This document shows, piece after piece, positions 52,481 through 61,574 of a DNA stretch of 64,000 nt. Below the pieces are notes generated by a model. That model worked only from the letters and a program-made list of their open reading frames with translations. It did no database searches and was not told where the DNA came from. The position numbers and the translations under genes are program-made. Source of the stretch: MED-G116 sp038147495 (GTDB lineage: Bacteria > Pseudomonadota > Alphaproteobacteria > Puniceispirillales > Puniceispirillaceae); NCBI GenBank assembly GCA_038147495.1, contig JAYQTT010000002.1:62001-126000 (forward strand). Direction: 5' to 3'. Position 1 is the first letter of the stretch. Each line of letters opens with the position of its first letter.

Positions 52481-54328
52481 ATGGCAAAATCGCCTGAAAC
52501 ACATGATGACGCTGATTATCGCCTTGGCAGGCCGCGTGTCTCGATGCGTGATGGTGTTCTCTTTGCCGATGATTTTGACGATGTTTATTTTTCCAGAGAC
52601 AATGGCCTTGAAGAAACAAGACATGTGTTTCTTGACGGTAATGACGTGCAAGAGAGGATGCGTAACAGCGCATATCTCGCCATTGCAGAGACCGGGTTTG
52701 GCACAGGCCTGAACCTGTTGGCGGTGATGGCCGAAATGGCCAAATGCCCGGACATCAGAATTGATTATCTGTCTGTCGAGGCCTTCCCGCTTACCGTTGA
52801 TGAGATGCGAAGCGCGCATGATTCCTTTCCTGAATTGGCGGACCATGCAGCGGCACTTCGCGCGGCCTTGCCGCCGCCATGGCCCGGCCAGCATGTTGTC
52901 GCGCTGATGGAGGGGCGCCTCACGCTGCATTTGCTCTATGGAATGGCCGAGACGATGCTCGCCAAATCGGTGTTTTCTGCCGATTGTTGGTTTCTTGATG
53001 GGTTCTCGCCCGCGCGCAACCCGGATTTTTGGTCGCCTGACTTATGTGGCCATATCGCCAGACTGACCAGAGCTGGCGGAAGTCTGGCCAGCTTTACCGC
53101 GGCATCAGCCGTGCGTCGCGGGCTTCAGGCGGCGGGGTTTGTTGTTGAAAAGCGCCCCGGATATGGCCGCAAGCGTGACATGATCGTCGGGCAAAAGCCG
53201 CTTTCTGGCAAGGTGGCCACTGCGCCCTCAAGAATTGGGCAAAAGGTGGCGATATTAGGTGGCGGGATCGCCGGCGCGGCAGTGGCGGCAGGGCTGCAAA
53301 GGCGCGGCATGGCGCCAGTGATCATTGAGGCGGGTGATCGCCTTGCCAATGGTGCGTCAGGCAATCGATATGCGCTACAAAGTCCGCGTCTTGCCGTGGA
53401 TCACAATATCGCAAGCCGTCTTTCGGCAAACTGCCTCGTCTTTGCCGCGCGAAGTGCAGACGATGCCGGGGCCAGCGTTGCAACGCCAGTGATTGCCCTT
53501 GATCATCCGGAACGCGAAGCCACGCGCCACGCCAAATTCAGGCGACAGCATTGGCCTGACTCGCTTGTTCGGACCGCGACCGGAGAGGGGATCGAGGCTG
53601 TGAGCGGCCTCGCTGTCGATATTGCCGCCATGCAGCATGATTATGGCCGGGTGATCTCGCCAAAACGGTTCGTCGACTCGCTGGCAAATCATGCTGAGGT
53701 CATCACAGATTTCAGCGTGGCCAATGTCGCTCGCGAACAGGACGCATTCGTGATCCATGGTGCCGATGGCCGCTGCCTTCGGTTTGGCGCAGTTGTTCTG
53801 GCGGCGGGCGCATCGATGAATGAGATGCTGACGCAATTTGGCGTTCAGGGGGTGCCGATTGATATCACGTCAGGACAGGTAAGCCATATTCCGGCAACAA
53901 CATCATCCGATACACTTCGCTGTGGCCTCAGCTTTGGTGGTTATCTGACACCAGCCATTGACGGCATGCATGAGCTTGGCGCCACCTTTGAACGCGAGCC
54001 AAATGACGCCGTCACCAGCGAGGGTCATACGCATAACCTGCGTCTTTTGCCCGAGTCTTTGCGCCAGCTCTTTGCCGATACTGACGTCACAGAGATTAAC
54101 GGCAGAACGGCGCGGCGGGCCAGCACCCCAGACAGGAACCCGATATGGGGACAGCTTGATAACGGGTTGTTTGTCATCGGTGCACTTGGTGCCCGCGGTT
54201 TTACCTTTGCGCCGCTGCTTGGTGATCAGCTGGCGGCGCTGATTGCCGGCCATGCGGTGAGCTTTGACCTGCCAACCTGCGAGATGCTTGACCCCTACCG
54301 GTTCAGGATGCGGTCAAGCCGATTGTAA
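52481..54328 (+). CDS. mnmC: Bifunctional tRNA wobble-uridine methyltransferase / FAD oxidoreductase MnmC
   Basis: Finishes mnm5s2U at tRNA position 34. The 615-residue protein has an N-terminal methyltransferase domain (ETGFGTGLNLLAVMAEM SAM site, DCWFLDGFSPARNPDFWS) that methylates nm5U, and a C-terminal DAO-type FAD domain (VAILGGGIAGAAVAAGLQRRG, then GALGARGFTFAPLLGDQLAALI) that removes the carboxymethyl group. AAGGAG precedes the ATG at suitable spacing. Both domains look intact. Confidence 0.94.
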   Translation: MAKSPETHDDADYRLGRPRVSMRDGVLFADDFDDVYFSRDNGLEETRHVFLDGNDVQERMRNSAYLAIAETGFGTGLNLLAVMAEMAKCPDIRIDYLSVEAFPLTVDEMRSAHDSFPELADHAAALRAALPPPWPGQHVVALMEGRLTLHLLYGMAETMLAKSVFSADCWFLDGFSPARNPDFWSPDLCGHIARLTRAGGSLASFTAASAVRRGLQAAGFVVEKRPGYGRKRDMIVGQKPLSGKVATAPSRIGQKVAILGGGIAGAAVAAGLQRRGMAPVIIEAGDRLANGASGNRYALQSPRLAVDHNIASRLSANCLVFAARSADDAGASVATPVIALDHPEREATRHAKFRRQHWPDSLVRTATGEGIEAVSGLAVDIAAMQHDYGRVISPKRFVDSLANHAEVITDFSVANVAREQDAFVIHGADGRCLRFGAVVLAAGASMNEMLTQFGVQGVPIDITSGQVSHIPATTSSDTLRCGLSFGGYLTPAIDGMHELGATFEREPNDAVTSEGHTHNLRLLPESLRQLFADTDVTEINGRTARRASTPDRNPIWGQLDNGLFVIGALGARGFTFAPLLGDQLAALIAGHAVSFDLPTCEMLDPYRFRMRSSRL

Positions 54329-54353
54329 TCAATGCTGATAGGGTGCTGTATTC

Positions 54354-55097
54354 CTATGCGCCAATGCCAAGCATCTGCCGTGCATTCAACAGTTCACCAT
54401 GATGCTCACAGGCTGGGCTTAACAATTTGATGAATGCGGGGGCGATGTCCTCTGGCTGAGGCAAAGTCTTCTGGTCCTCGCCAGGGAAGGCAGAGGCACG
54501 CATTTTTGTCGCTGTGCCACCCGGGTTCACGATATTGATCCGCAGATTTGTGTGCTCGCTCTCGCCTGCCCATGACCGGCCAAGAGCCTCAAGACCGGCT
54601 TTTGCCGCCGCATAAGGTGCCCAGAAGGGACGACTGCCAACCGCCGCCCCCGATGACACCAGTACCGCCCGCCCCGCAGGTGCCGCCCGAAGCAACGCAT
54701 CCATCGATCGTATCAGATGCCACTGGCCAGTAAGATTGACTGCAATTGACTCATCCCAATGATCCGGCTGCACATGTGATACAGGGGTCAGTGCGGGCAA
54801 CATGCCGGCGTTGGCAACAAGTCCGTCAAGGCGTCCCCAACGCCCTTGAATGGCGGCGGCAAGGCGCGGCATTGCCGCATAATCTTTCATATCCATTTCG
54901 ACGATTGTCGCTTTGCCTCCGGCGGCCTTGATCTCATCATCTACTTCTTCCAGCGCCCCAATGGTGCGCCCGGTGATGATAATTTCACCGCCAGCACGGG
55001 CTGCGGCAATGGCGACAGCACGGCCAATGCCACGGCTGGCCCCGGTAATCAGGACGAGCTTTCCCTCAAGTGGCTTTCCAACATCATTCCCAGACAT
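54354..55097 (-). CDS. Short-chain dehydrogenase/reductase
   Basis: A 247-residue SDR of the classical type: LITGASRGIGRAVA cofactor loop, VANAGMLP, catalytic Ser in VLVSSGAAVGSRP and the YAAAK dyad. The Gly-rich loop with Arg suggests NADP. Relatives beside purF/cvpA are common in alphaproteobacteria but their substrate is unknown. A GTG at 55106 overlaps the purF stop; ATG 55097 is slightly further in. Last gene of the minus-strand block. Confidence 0.88.
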   Translation of the reverse strand: MSGNDVGKPLEGKLVLITGASRGIGRAVAIAAARAGGEIIITGRTIGALEEVDDEIKAAGGKATIVEMDMKDYAAMPRLAAAIQGRWGRLDGLVANAGMLPALTPVSHVQPDHWDESIAVNLTGQWHLIRSMDALLRAAPAGRAVLVSSGAAVGSRPFWAPYAAAKAGLEALGRSWAGESEHTNLRINIVNPGGTATKMRASAFPGEDQKTLPQPEDIAPAFIKLLSPACEHHGELLNARQMLGIGA

Positions 55098-55102
55098 CAC
55101 AA

Positions 55103-56572
55103 TCACCCGCCACTGCCATGTGAGACGCGTTTATCGCTTAAACCAGAGGCAAGTCTGACCGGGTATTCGCCGGTAAAGCAGGCATCACAGAATTGCGGAT
55201 TGTCCATGTCGCGATTGGCTTCGCCAAGAGCGCGATAAAGGCCATCAACGGAAATGAATGCCAGCGAGTCAGCGCCAATATCGCGGCCAAGCTCTTCTAC
55301 CGAGAGACGCGCCGCAATCAATTGGTCGCGGTCTGGCGTATCAACGCCATAAAAGCAGGGGTTGGTTGTCGGTGGGCTGGCAATCCGCATATGGACCTCT
55401 TTGGCACCGGCGGCGCGCACCATGTTGACGATCTTTCGCGAGGTGGTGCCACGGACGATCGAATCATCCACCAGAATGACACGTTTGCCTTTCACCGTAG
55501 CTGGATTGGCATTGTGCTTGAGCTTGACCGAGTCGGTGCGACCTTCTTGTGTTGGCTGGATAAAGGTGCGGCCAATATAGTGATTGCGGATGATGCCAAG
55601 ATCAAACGGTATGCCGGAGGCTTCAGAAAACCCCAGCGCTGCCGGTACGCCTGAATCTGGAACTGGAACGACAATATCGGCTTCGATTGTTGACTCGCGG
55701 GCTAATTCTGCGCCAATCGCCTTTCGGGAATGATAGACGCCGCGGCCTTCGAGAACACTGTCCGGACGGGCAAAATAAATATATTCAAAAACGCAGAAGC
55801 GCGATTTTTTTGAATTGAAAGGGTTGTAGGTTTTCAAGCCATCTGCAGTGATGACAACCATTTCCCCGGGATTGATGTCCCGCACATATTCGGCGCCAAC
55901 GATGTCCAGCGCACAGGTCTCTGATGCGAGAAAATGGACACCGTCACGCGCGCCCAGAACGAGCGGGCGAATGCCGAGCGGATCGCGCACCCCGATCAGC
56001 ATGTCATCAGCAACACAGACAAGGGAATAGGCTCCCTCAATCTGGCGTAGGGCATCTACCAGCCGGTCTTTCACGCTGGTCTGGTGTGAGCGGGCAACAA
56101 GATGCACGATGATTTCAGTGTCCGAGGAAGATTGGAACAGGCTTCCCGTTTCCACCAACGAGGCGCGCAATCTTGCGGCGTTCGTCAAATTGCCATTATG
56201 GGCAAGGGCAAAGCCGCCGAATGCGAGCTGTGATGAAAAAGGCTGGATTTCAAGAAAAGCATCGCTTCTGCCACTTGTCGAATATCGGTTATGTCCGATA
56301 CCAACATGCCCTTGCAGAACACGCATATGTTCTGAATTGGCGTTGAAATTCTCACCAACATGGCCAAGGCCACGATGCGCATGAAAAGATTTGCCATCAA
56401 AGGTGACAATGCCACAGGCTTCCTGACCACGATGCTGAAGCGCATGAAGTCCGAGTGCCGTCAGCACATTGGCTTCCGATGATCCGAAAACACCAAAGAC
56501 GGCACACTCCTCGTGAAGATGGTCGTCGCCATCGGTGCTGGCGACAGCGGGCAAGTCAAATGGAGTTGTCAT
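55103..56572 (-). CDS. purF: Amidophosphoribosyltransferase
   Basis: First committed step of purine synthesis: PRPP and glutamine to phosphoribosylamine. The 489-residue protein starts with a 22-residue propeptide, and Cys23 (EECAVFGVFG) should become the N-terminal nucleophile after cleavage. Then HRGQEACGI, GIGHNRYSTSG and the PRPP loop RVILVDDSIVRGTTSRKIV. The cvpA gene is directly upstream, overlapping by four bases, as in many proteobacteria. Confidence 0.97.
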   Translation of the reverse strand: MTTPFDLPAVASTDGDDHLHEECAVFGVFGSSEANVLTALGLHALQHRGQEACGIVTFDGKSFHAHRGLGHVGENFNANSEHMRVLQGHVGIGHNRYSTSGRSDAFLEIQPFSSQLAFGGFALAHNGNLTNAARLRASLVETGSLFQSSSDTEIIVHLVARSHQTSVKDRLVDALRQIEGAYSLVCVADDMLIGVRDPLGIRPLVLGARDGVHFLASETCALDIVGAEYVRDINPGEMVVITADGLKTYNPFNSKKSRFCVFEYIYFARPDSVLEGRGVYHSRKAIGAELARESTIEADIVVPVPDSGVPAALGFSEASGIPFDLGIIRNHYIGRTFIQPTQEGRTDSVKLKHNANPATVKGKRVILVDDSIVRGTTSRKIVNMVRAAGAKEVHMRIASPPTTNPCFYGVDTPDRDQLIAARLSVEELGRDIGADSLAFISVDGLYRALGEANRDMDNPQFCDACFTGEYPVRLASGLSDKRVSHGSGG

Positions 56573-57222
56573 TTGTTTAGCGTCTCATCTTTCAAAAGGT
56601 CAATCTTCGTGCCGACAGCATCACTTGTGCTGTCCGATCCAGTGGTCTTTTCCAGGGCGTCATTTATCACGTCACCAAGGCCGGTTGAGGGTGCATCTGG
56701 CACATTGTCAAGAATACGGTCCCGCATGTCTTCGGGGATAACACCAGACATGCTGATGACGCTGGCGCGCACATAGGGCGTGAATTGCGCTTCACCAACC
56801 TGATCAGGCAGGTTTTTTTCACCCTCCATGATCACGATGGCGACTGCATAGAGGATCAGCACGATCACATAACCGCGGATCAGTCCGAAGATTACCCCCA
56901 GCCAATGATCCATTGACCCGAGACCGGCACGTTTCAGGCCGGGTGAAAACAAATTGGCAATGATAAACCAAAGCACCACTGCAACAGCAAAAGGCAGCGC
57001 CCACGACAAGGCATCGCCAAGCCCATCCACCGGGATGATATCGGAGATGGTAGGTTCAATAACCGGCGCGGTATATTTCGCGGCAAAAATAGAAATCGGC
57101 CAACCGGCAAGGCCAAGCGCTTCGCGTGTCATACCCCGCAAGGTGGACAGGATCGCCGACACGATCAGAATGAATATGACGGCATAGTCAACAAGGTTCA
57201 GCGCTGCGATACTAAACGTCAT
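56569..57222 (-). CDS. cvpA: CvpA family membrane protein
   Basis: A 217-residue inner-membrane protein with four hydrophobic segments (for example VDYAVIFILIVSAILSTL and ALPFAVAVVLWFIIANLF) and LGSMDHWLGVIFGLIRGYVIV. The polar C-terminal tail ends in DLLKDETLNK. First named for colicin V production in E. coli and often co-transcribed with purF, as here; its role is linked to envelope homeostasis. Confidence 0.9.
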   Translation of the reverse strand: MTFSIAALNLVDYAVIFILIVSAILSTLRGMTREALGLAGWPISIFAAKYTAPVIEPTISDIIPVDGLGDALSWALPFAVAVVLWFIIANLFSPGLKRAGLGSMDHWLGVIFGLIRGYVIVLILYAVAIVIMEGEKNLPDQVGEAQFTPYVRASVISMSGVIPEDMRDRILDNVPDAPSTGLGDVINDALEKTTGSDSTSDAVGTKIDLLKDETLNK

Positions 57223-57250
57223 TACTGATCGCCCTCTGCAAGATTAGCGG

Positions 57251-58621
57251 TCATCCCATTCCCCCCATCATATCAATCAAATCCGCCAATGTCGCCGGTT
57301 GTGACAGAGAAATTCCTCCCGGAGCATGTAATTTTTTCCGCGGGCGAGGCAGCATGGCATTATCAAACCCTAATTTTGCGGCTTCTTTAAGTCGTGCTTC
57401 GGTTTGCGCCACCTGCCGCAATTCTGCTGACAGTGCCACCTCGCCAAAAAACACGGTGCGCGCCGGTGCCGGGCGGCCTGTAACGGACGAGATCAATGCC
57501 GCCGCCACCGCCAGATCGGCGGCTGTTTCTGAAATTTTCAAACCACCGGCGACATTGAGGAAGATATCGCGGCCTGATAGTGGCACACCGCATCTGGCCT
57601 CGAGAACGGCTGTCAGCATTGCCAGACGACTGCTGTCCCAGCCCACAACATTACGCCGCGGTGAGGCCAGCGACGATGGCGCAACAAGGGCTTCAATTTC
57701 AACGAGCAGAGGGCGACTTCCCTCTATTCCGGCAAAAACAGCCGCACCAGTTACATCGTCACGGCGATCGGCAAGGAACAGTTCTGAAGGGTTTGGCACT
57801 TCAACGAGACCGGCCTCAACCATCTCGAAAACACCAATCTCGTCAGTTGCCCCAAACCGGTTTTTGATGCCGCGAAGGATGCGGAAATGATGCGATCTGT
57901 CACCTTCAAAGTGAAGCACAGTATCAACCATATGTTCGAGAACGCGGGGACCGGCGATCGCCCCGTCTTTGGTCACATGCCCGACGAGCAACAAGGCGGC
58001 ATTGTGTAATTTTGCGGCGCGGATCAATTCCTGCGCACTCGCGCGCACCTGCGAGACAGTGCCGGGGGCCGAGTCCAAAGTGGACAGATACATCGTCTGA
58101 ATAGAGTCGACGACGATCACATCCGGGCCGTCTTTGCCTCCCATTGATGCAGCAATATCACCGGCATTTGTCGCCGTGGCCAGTTCAACAGGTGCCTCGG
58201 CAAGGCCAAGCCGCTGGGCGCGCATACGTACCTGATCGGCCGATTCTTCGCCGGATATGTATGCTGTTCGAACGTTGGATGCGGCCAGCTTGCACACCAG
58301 CTGCAGCAAAAGCGTTGATTTGCCGATACCGGGATCGCCGCCAATCAAGGTTGCCGAGCCGGGCACGAGTCCACCGCCGGACACCCTGTCAAATTCAGCG
58401 ATGCCTGTAACCATCCGTGCCGGTGGGGCGGTGGAATCGTCCATCGCCAATGGCTGCATTTTTATTGGTTTGCCGGTGGCTCTTTTGCCGGGGCCAGCTG
58501 GCTGTTCGTTACGTTCTTCTGCAATGGTGTTCCAGGCGCCACAATGATCACATCGTCCGGACCATTTACGGTGGGATCCACCGCATTCCTGACAAATAAA
58601 ATTGACGCTTGTTTTGGCCAT
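57251..58621 (-). CDS. radA: DNA repair protein RadA
   Basis: Branch-migration helicase of recombination. The 456-residue protein has the N-terminal zinc finger CQECGGSHRKWSGRCDHCG, Walker A GGDPGIGKSTLLLQL, the RadA motif IKNRFGATDEIGVFEM and a C-terminal Lon-like domain with GRDIFLNVAGGLKISE. It is next to cvpA and only touches the ABC ATPase gene upstream by one base. Confidence 0.96.
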   Translation of the reverse strand: MAKTSVNFICQECGGSHRKWSGRCDHCGAWNTIAEERNEQPAGPGKRATGKPIKMQPLAMDDSTAPPARMVTGIAEFDRVSGGGLVPGSATLIGGDPGIGKSTLLLQLVCKLAASNVRTAYISGEESADQVRMRAQRLGLAEAPVELATATNAGDIAASMGGKDGPDVIVVDSIQTMYLSTLDSAPGTVSQVRASAQELIRAAKLHNAALLLVGHVTKDGAIAGPRVLEHMVDTVLHFEGDRSHHFRILRGIKNRFGATDEIGVFEMVEAGLVEVPNPSELFLADRRDDVTGAAVFAGIEGSRPLLVEIEALVAPSSLASPRRNVVGWDSSRLAMLTAVLEARCGVPLSGRDIFLNVAGGLKISETAADLAVAAALISSVTGRPAPARTVFFGEVALSAELRQVAQTEARLKEAAKLGFDNAMLPRPRKKLHAPGGISLSQPATLADLIDMMGGMG

Positions 58622-59430
58622 CAGCCTTGCCGTGCCGCTTCCTGGGCCGCTGTCGTCAAAGGCCCTTCGGCACGACCATGGACAAACTGATCCACCTCTG
58701 GCACGCCTGAATTGTCCATATCAGCAACCGGACCGCACCAGATGATTACACCATTATGGATCATCGCCACCTTGTCGGCGATGCGTCGCACCGAGGCCAT
58801 ATCATGGCTAATTGTCATGGTGGTTGCACCGAGGCGTTGAACCGCATCGATGATCAGCCTGTCGATGACCCCGCCGGTGATAGGATCAAGGCCAGATGTC
58901 GGCTCGTCAAACAACAGAATCTCCGGCTTATCGGCGATCGCCCGCGCCAGTGCCACGCGCTTTTGCATGCCGCCAGAGAGTTCAGCTGGATATTGATCAA
59001 TCACCATCGGTGACAGGCCAAGCTGGGTGATGGTTTCCACCGCCAGATCACGCGCTTCGGCGCGTTTCATTTTTTGCTGATGGCGCATGCGAAAGGTAAC
59101 ATTTTCCCAAATCGGCAAGGAGTCGAAAAGGGCGCCAAACTGGAATGTCATGCCAAATCTGCGGCGCATTTGTTCCATTGTTTCCCGATCGGCGCCAATG
59201 AGTTCCTGCCCGTCCACGGTTATTGAACCGCTGTCGGCACTGATCAGGTCGAGAAGACATTTGAGCAATACCGATTTACCGCAACCGGATGTGCCGATCA
59301 GCACCAGCGATTCCTTCGCATTCACTGACAGATTGACATCACGCAACACCTCTTTCGGGCCAAAGGATTTGGCAACATGCTTCATCTCTATCTTCGGCGT
59401 CACCGCGTTTGATGTGGATTTTGCTGACAT
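58621..59430 (-). CDS. mlaF: ABC transporter ATP-binding protein, MlaF-type
   Basis: ATPase of a phospholipid-trafficking importer that keeps outer-membrane lipid asymmetry. The 269-residue protein has Walker A GTSGCGKSVLLK, signature ELSGGMQKRVALARAIA and Walker B EILLFDEPTSGLDP. The MQKR form of the signature is typical of the Mla/Mce branch. It lies after the MlaE-type permease; no MlaD, MlaC or MlaB genes are nearby. Confidence 0.9.
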   Translation of the reverse strand: MSAKSTSNAVTPKIEMKHVAKSFGPKEVLRDVNLSVNAKESLVLIGTSGCGKSVLLKCLLDLISADSGSITVDGQELIGADRETMEQMRRRFGMTFQFGALFDSLPIWENVTFRMRHQQKMKRAEARDLAVETITQLGLSPMVIDQYPAELSGGMQKRVALARAIADKPEILLFDEPTSGLDPITGGVIDRLIIDAVQRLGATTMTISHDMASVRRIADKVAMIHNGVIIWCGPVADMDNSGVPEVDQFVHGRAEGPLTTAAQEAARQG

Positions 59431-59451
59431 GATCAGTTGCTACCCTTACCC

Positions 59452-60225
59452 CTAGCCAAAGAAAATCGCAGTTACGATGTAGTTGGCGATCAGAATGAGT
59501 ATCGAAGAGGATACCACCGCATTGGTGGTGGCGCGGCCGACACCTTCGGCACCACGCCCCGAATTATAGCCGTGATAACAGCCCATCAACGCGATCAGGA
59601 AGCCAAATACAGCCGCCTTTATCAAGCCAAGCGTCACATCGGAAAATTCCAGATATTCCATGGTCCGTGACAGATAGATCGACGGGTTGAAGCCGAGCCG
59701 GTAAACGCCAACGATATAGCCGCCAAAAACGCCGATCAAATCGCCGACCAGCACCAGAAAAGGAAGACAGATTGTTCCGGCCAGAATGCGTGGTGCCACA
59801 AGATATTGCATCGGCCGGGTCGACAGCGTGTCGAGCGCATCAATCTGATCGGTGACGCGCATCGTTCCGATCTCGGCGGCCATCGAGGCACCAATGCGGC
59901 CAGCCACCATCAGGCCAGCAAGGACCGGGCCAAGTTCGCGCGTGACTGACAACACCACCACTGTGGCAACAGTGTCCTCTGCCGAGAAGCGCGCAAAGCC
60001 CGTGTAGGACTGCAACGCCAGAACCATGCCGGAGAACAGAGTTGTCAGTCCGACAACCGGTAACGACAGATAGCCGATGTCGATGACCTGCCGCAAAAAC
60101 TGTCGAAGATAATAGGGTGGGCAGAATGTCCATTTGACCGCATCTGCAGTGAACAGCGTGATCCGGCCCAGCGCCGCGAGAAAGCCAAGTGCTGCGCGAC
60201 CGATATTCTGCAGGAAACTTGTCAT
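59452..60225 (-). CDS. mlaE: ABC transporter permease, MlaE-type
   Basis: A 257-residue inner-membrane permease of the MlaE family, with LPVVGLTTLFSGMVLALQSYTGFARF, ELGPVLAGLMVAGRIGASMAAEIGTMRVTDQIDAL and DLIGVFGGYIVGVY. It pairs with the ATPase gene 21 bases downstream. The 129-base gap before alr holds no gene. Confidence 0.91.
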   Translation of the reverse strand: MTSFLQNIGRAALGFLAALGRITLFTADAVKWTFCPPYYLRQFLRQVIDIGYLSLPVVGLTTLFSGMVLALQSYTGFARFSAEDTVATVVVLSVTRELGPVLAGLMVAGRIGASMAAEIGTMRVTDQIDALDTLSTRPMQYLVAPRILAGTICLPFLVLVGDLIGVFGGYIVGVYRLGFNPSIYLSRTMEYLEFSDVTLGLIKAAVFGFLIALMGCYHGYNSGRGAEGVGRATTNAVVSSSILILIANYIVTAIFFG

Positions 60226-60354
60226 CAGGTCCTCATGGCTAGTGACGGCGAACCTGCCGCAAAGGCAAAGGGCAAGGCCTTAATAATGACCCACCCTCGT
60301 GTGTAGTTATGCCGTGATTCGTTTTATTTGGCTATAGTCAATTGCCGGACAGCC

Positions 60355-61539
60355 TCATCGGTCACCGAGATAGCGCCTTGCGGGACGCCGCCCCAAGCCG
60401 GTCAGGATTTCATAGCCAATGGTGCCGGCATCATTCGCCATCATCCCCGCTGTATACGCCTCGCCAAGAAGCCGTGCAAATACAGCGGTGCGGATTTCAT
60501 TTTGTGGAATGTCGGTTACATCCAGCGCCAGACTGTCCATGGACACGCGCCCGATGACCGGCACCTTATGGCCTGCAACCATCGCTGTCGCCACCCCGCC
60601 AAGGCACCGTTGATAGCCATCGGCATAGCCAACGCCGACTGTCGCGATAAGCGAATCACGCGTCAGCACATGTGTTCCACCATAGCCAACGGCATCCCCG
60701 CTTTTGGCTTGCCGCAATTGCAATATTCGGGCGTCCCATGTCACTGCACAGCGCAGCTTTTGTGCCGCTGTTCGCTGATCCGCACGGTGCATCATGCCGG
60801 CAGGATGCTCGCCATAGAGGGCAATGCCCGGACGGGTCATGTCGAATTGATAATCTGTCCCAAGCAGGACGCCGCCACTGTTGGCAAGGCTTGCTTTCGC
60901 GCTCGGAAAGAATGGCATCAGCGCGCGAAACGCATCGAGTTGTTGCTTGTTACTTGGAGAGTCAGGATCTTCTGCTGACGCAAGATGGCTCATCACATAA
61001 ACAAGGTCTATGCCTTCAAGCGCATTGGCGCCGTCTTGTGAATGTTCGATGAGCCAATCCGTCTCATCATCATTCAGTCCAAGTCGTGACATGCCGGTAT
61101 CAATGTGTAGGGCGGCCGGAATGCGAATGTCATGACGCTGGGCAAACATGCCAAGACGCGCGATTTGGGTAAGATCATTGATCACAGGTGACAAGCCGTG
61201 ATGGAGAAATTCCGGTTCTTGTCCGGCATGGCAGCCGGAAAGGCAGAAAATCGGGATGGCTTCATGTCCGGCGGCGCGTAGATCGGCGCGAAGATTCATT
61301 CCCTCTTCAAGTGACATCACAAAGAACAATTTGCATCCCGCAGCGGCAAGGCTGGGCGCAACCTTGTCAGCACCAAGCCCATAGGCATTGGCCTTTACCA
61401 CACCTGCAGTCAGTGTCGTGCCCGGTGATAAGCTGTCGAGATAGCGCCAATTGGCAACGATGGCATCAAGGTCAATCGTGATCAGGCTGTCGGCATTTGA
61501 GAATTCGTGCTGTGAGACCATCTTGTCATTGTCACCCAT
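60355..61539 (-). CDS. alr: Alanine racemase
   Basis: Makes D-alanine for peptidoglycan with PLP. The 394-residue protein has the PLP Lys in VVKANAYGLGAD, HIDTGMSRLGL and the second catalytic region with Tyr in AVGYGGTHVLTRDSLIATVGVGYADGY. Length is normal. It lies 35 bases after dnaB. Confidence 0.95.
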   Translation of the reverse strand: MGDNDKMVSQHEFSNADSLITIDLDAIVANWRYLDSLSPGTTLTAGVVKANAYGLGADKVAPSLAAAGCKLFFVMSLEEGMNLRADLRAAGHEAIPIFCLSGCHAGQEPEFLHHGLSPVINDLTQIARLGMFAQRHDIRIPAALHIDTGMSRLGLNDDETDWLIEHSQDGANALEGIDLVYVMSHLASAEDPDSPSNKQQLDAFRALMPFFPSAKASLANSGGVLLGTDYQFDMTRPGIALYGEHPAGMMHRADQRTAAQKLRCAVTWDARILQLRQAKSGDAVGYGGTHVLTRDSLIATVGVGYADGYQRCLGGVATAMVAGHKVPVIGRVSMDSLALDVTDIPQNEIRTAVFARLLGEAYTAGMMANDAGTIGYEILTGLGRRPARRYLGDR

Positions 61540-61574
61540 TTACCTGTCATAAAGCCAGCCTGCATCGATCAGGA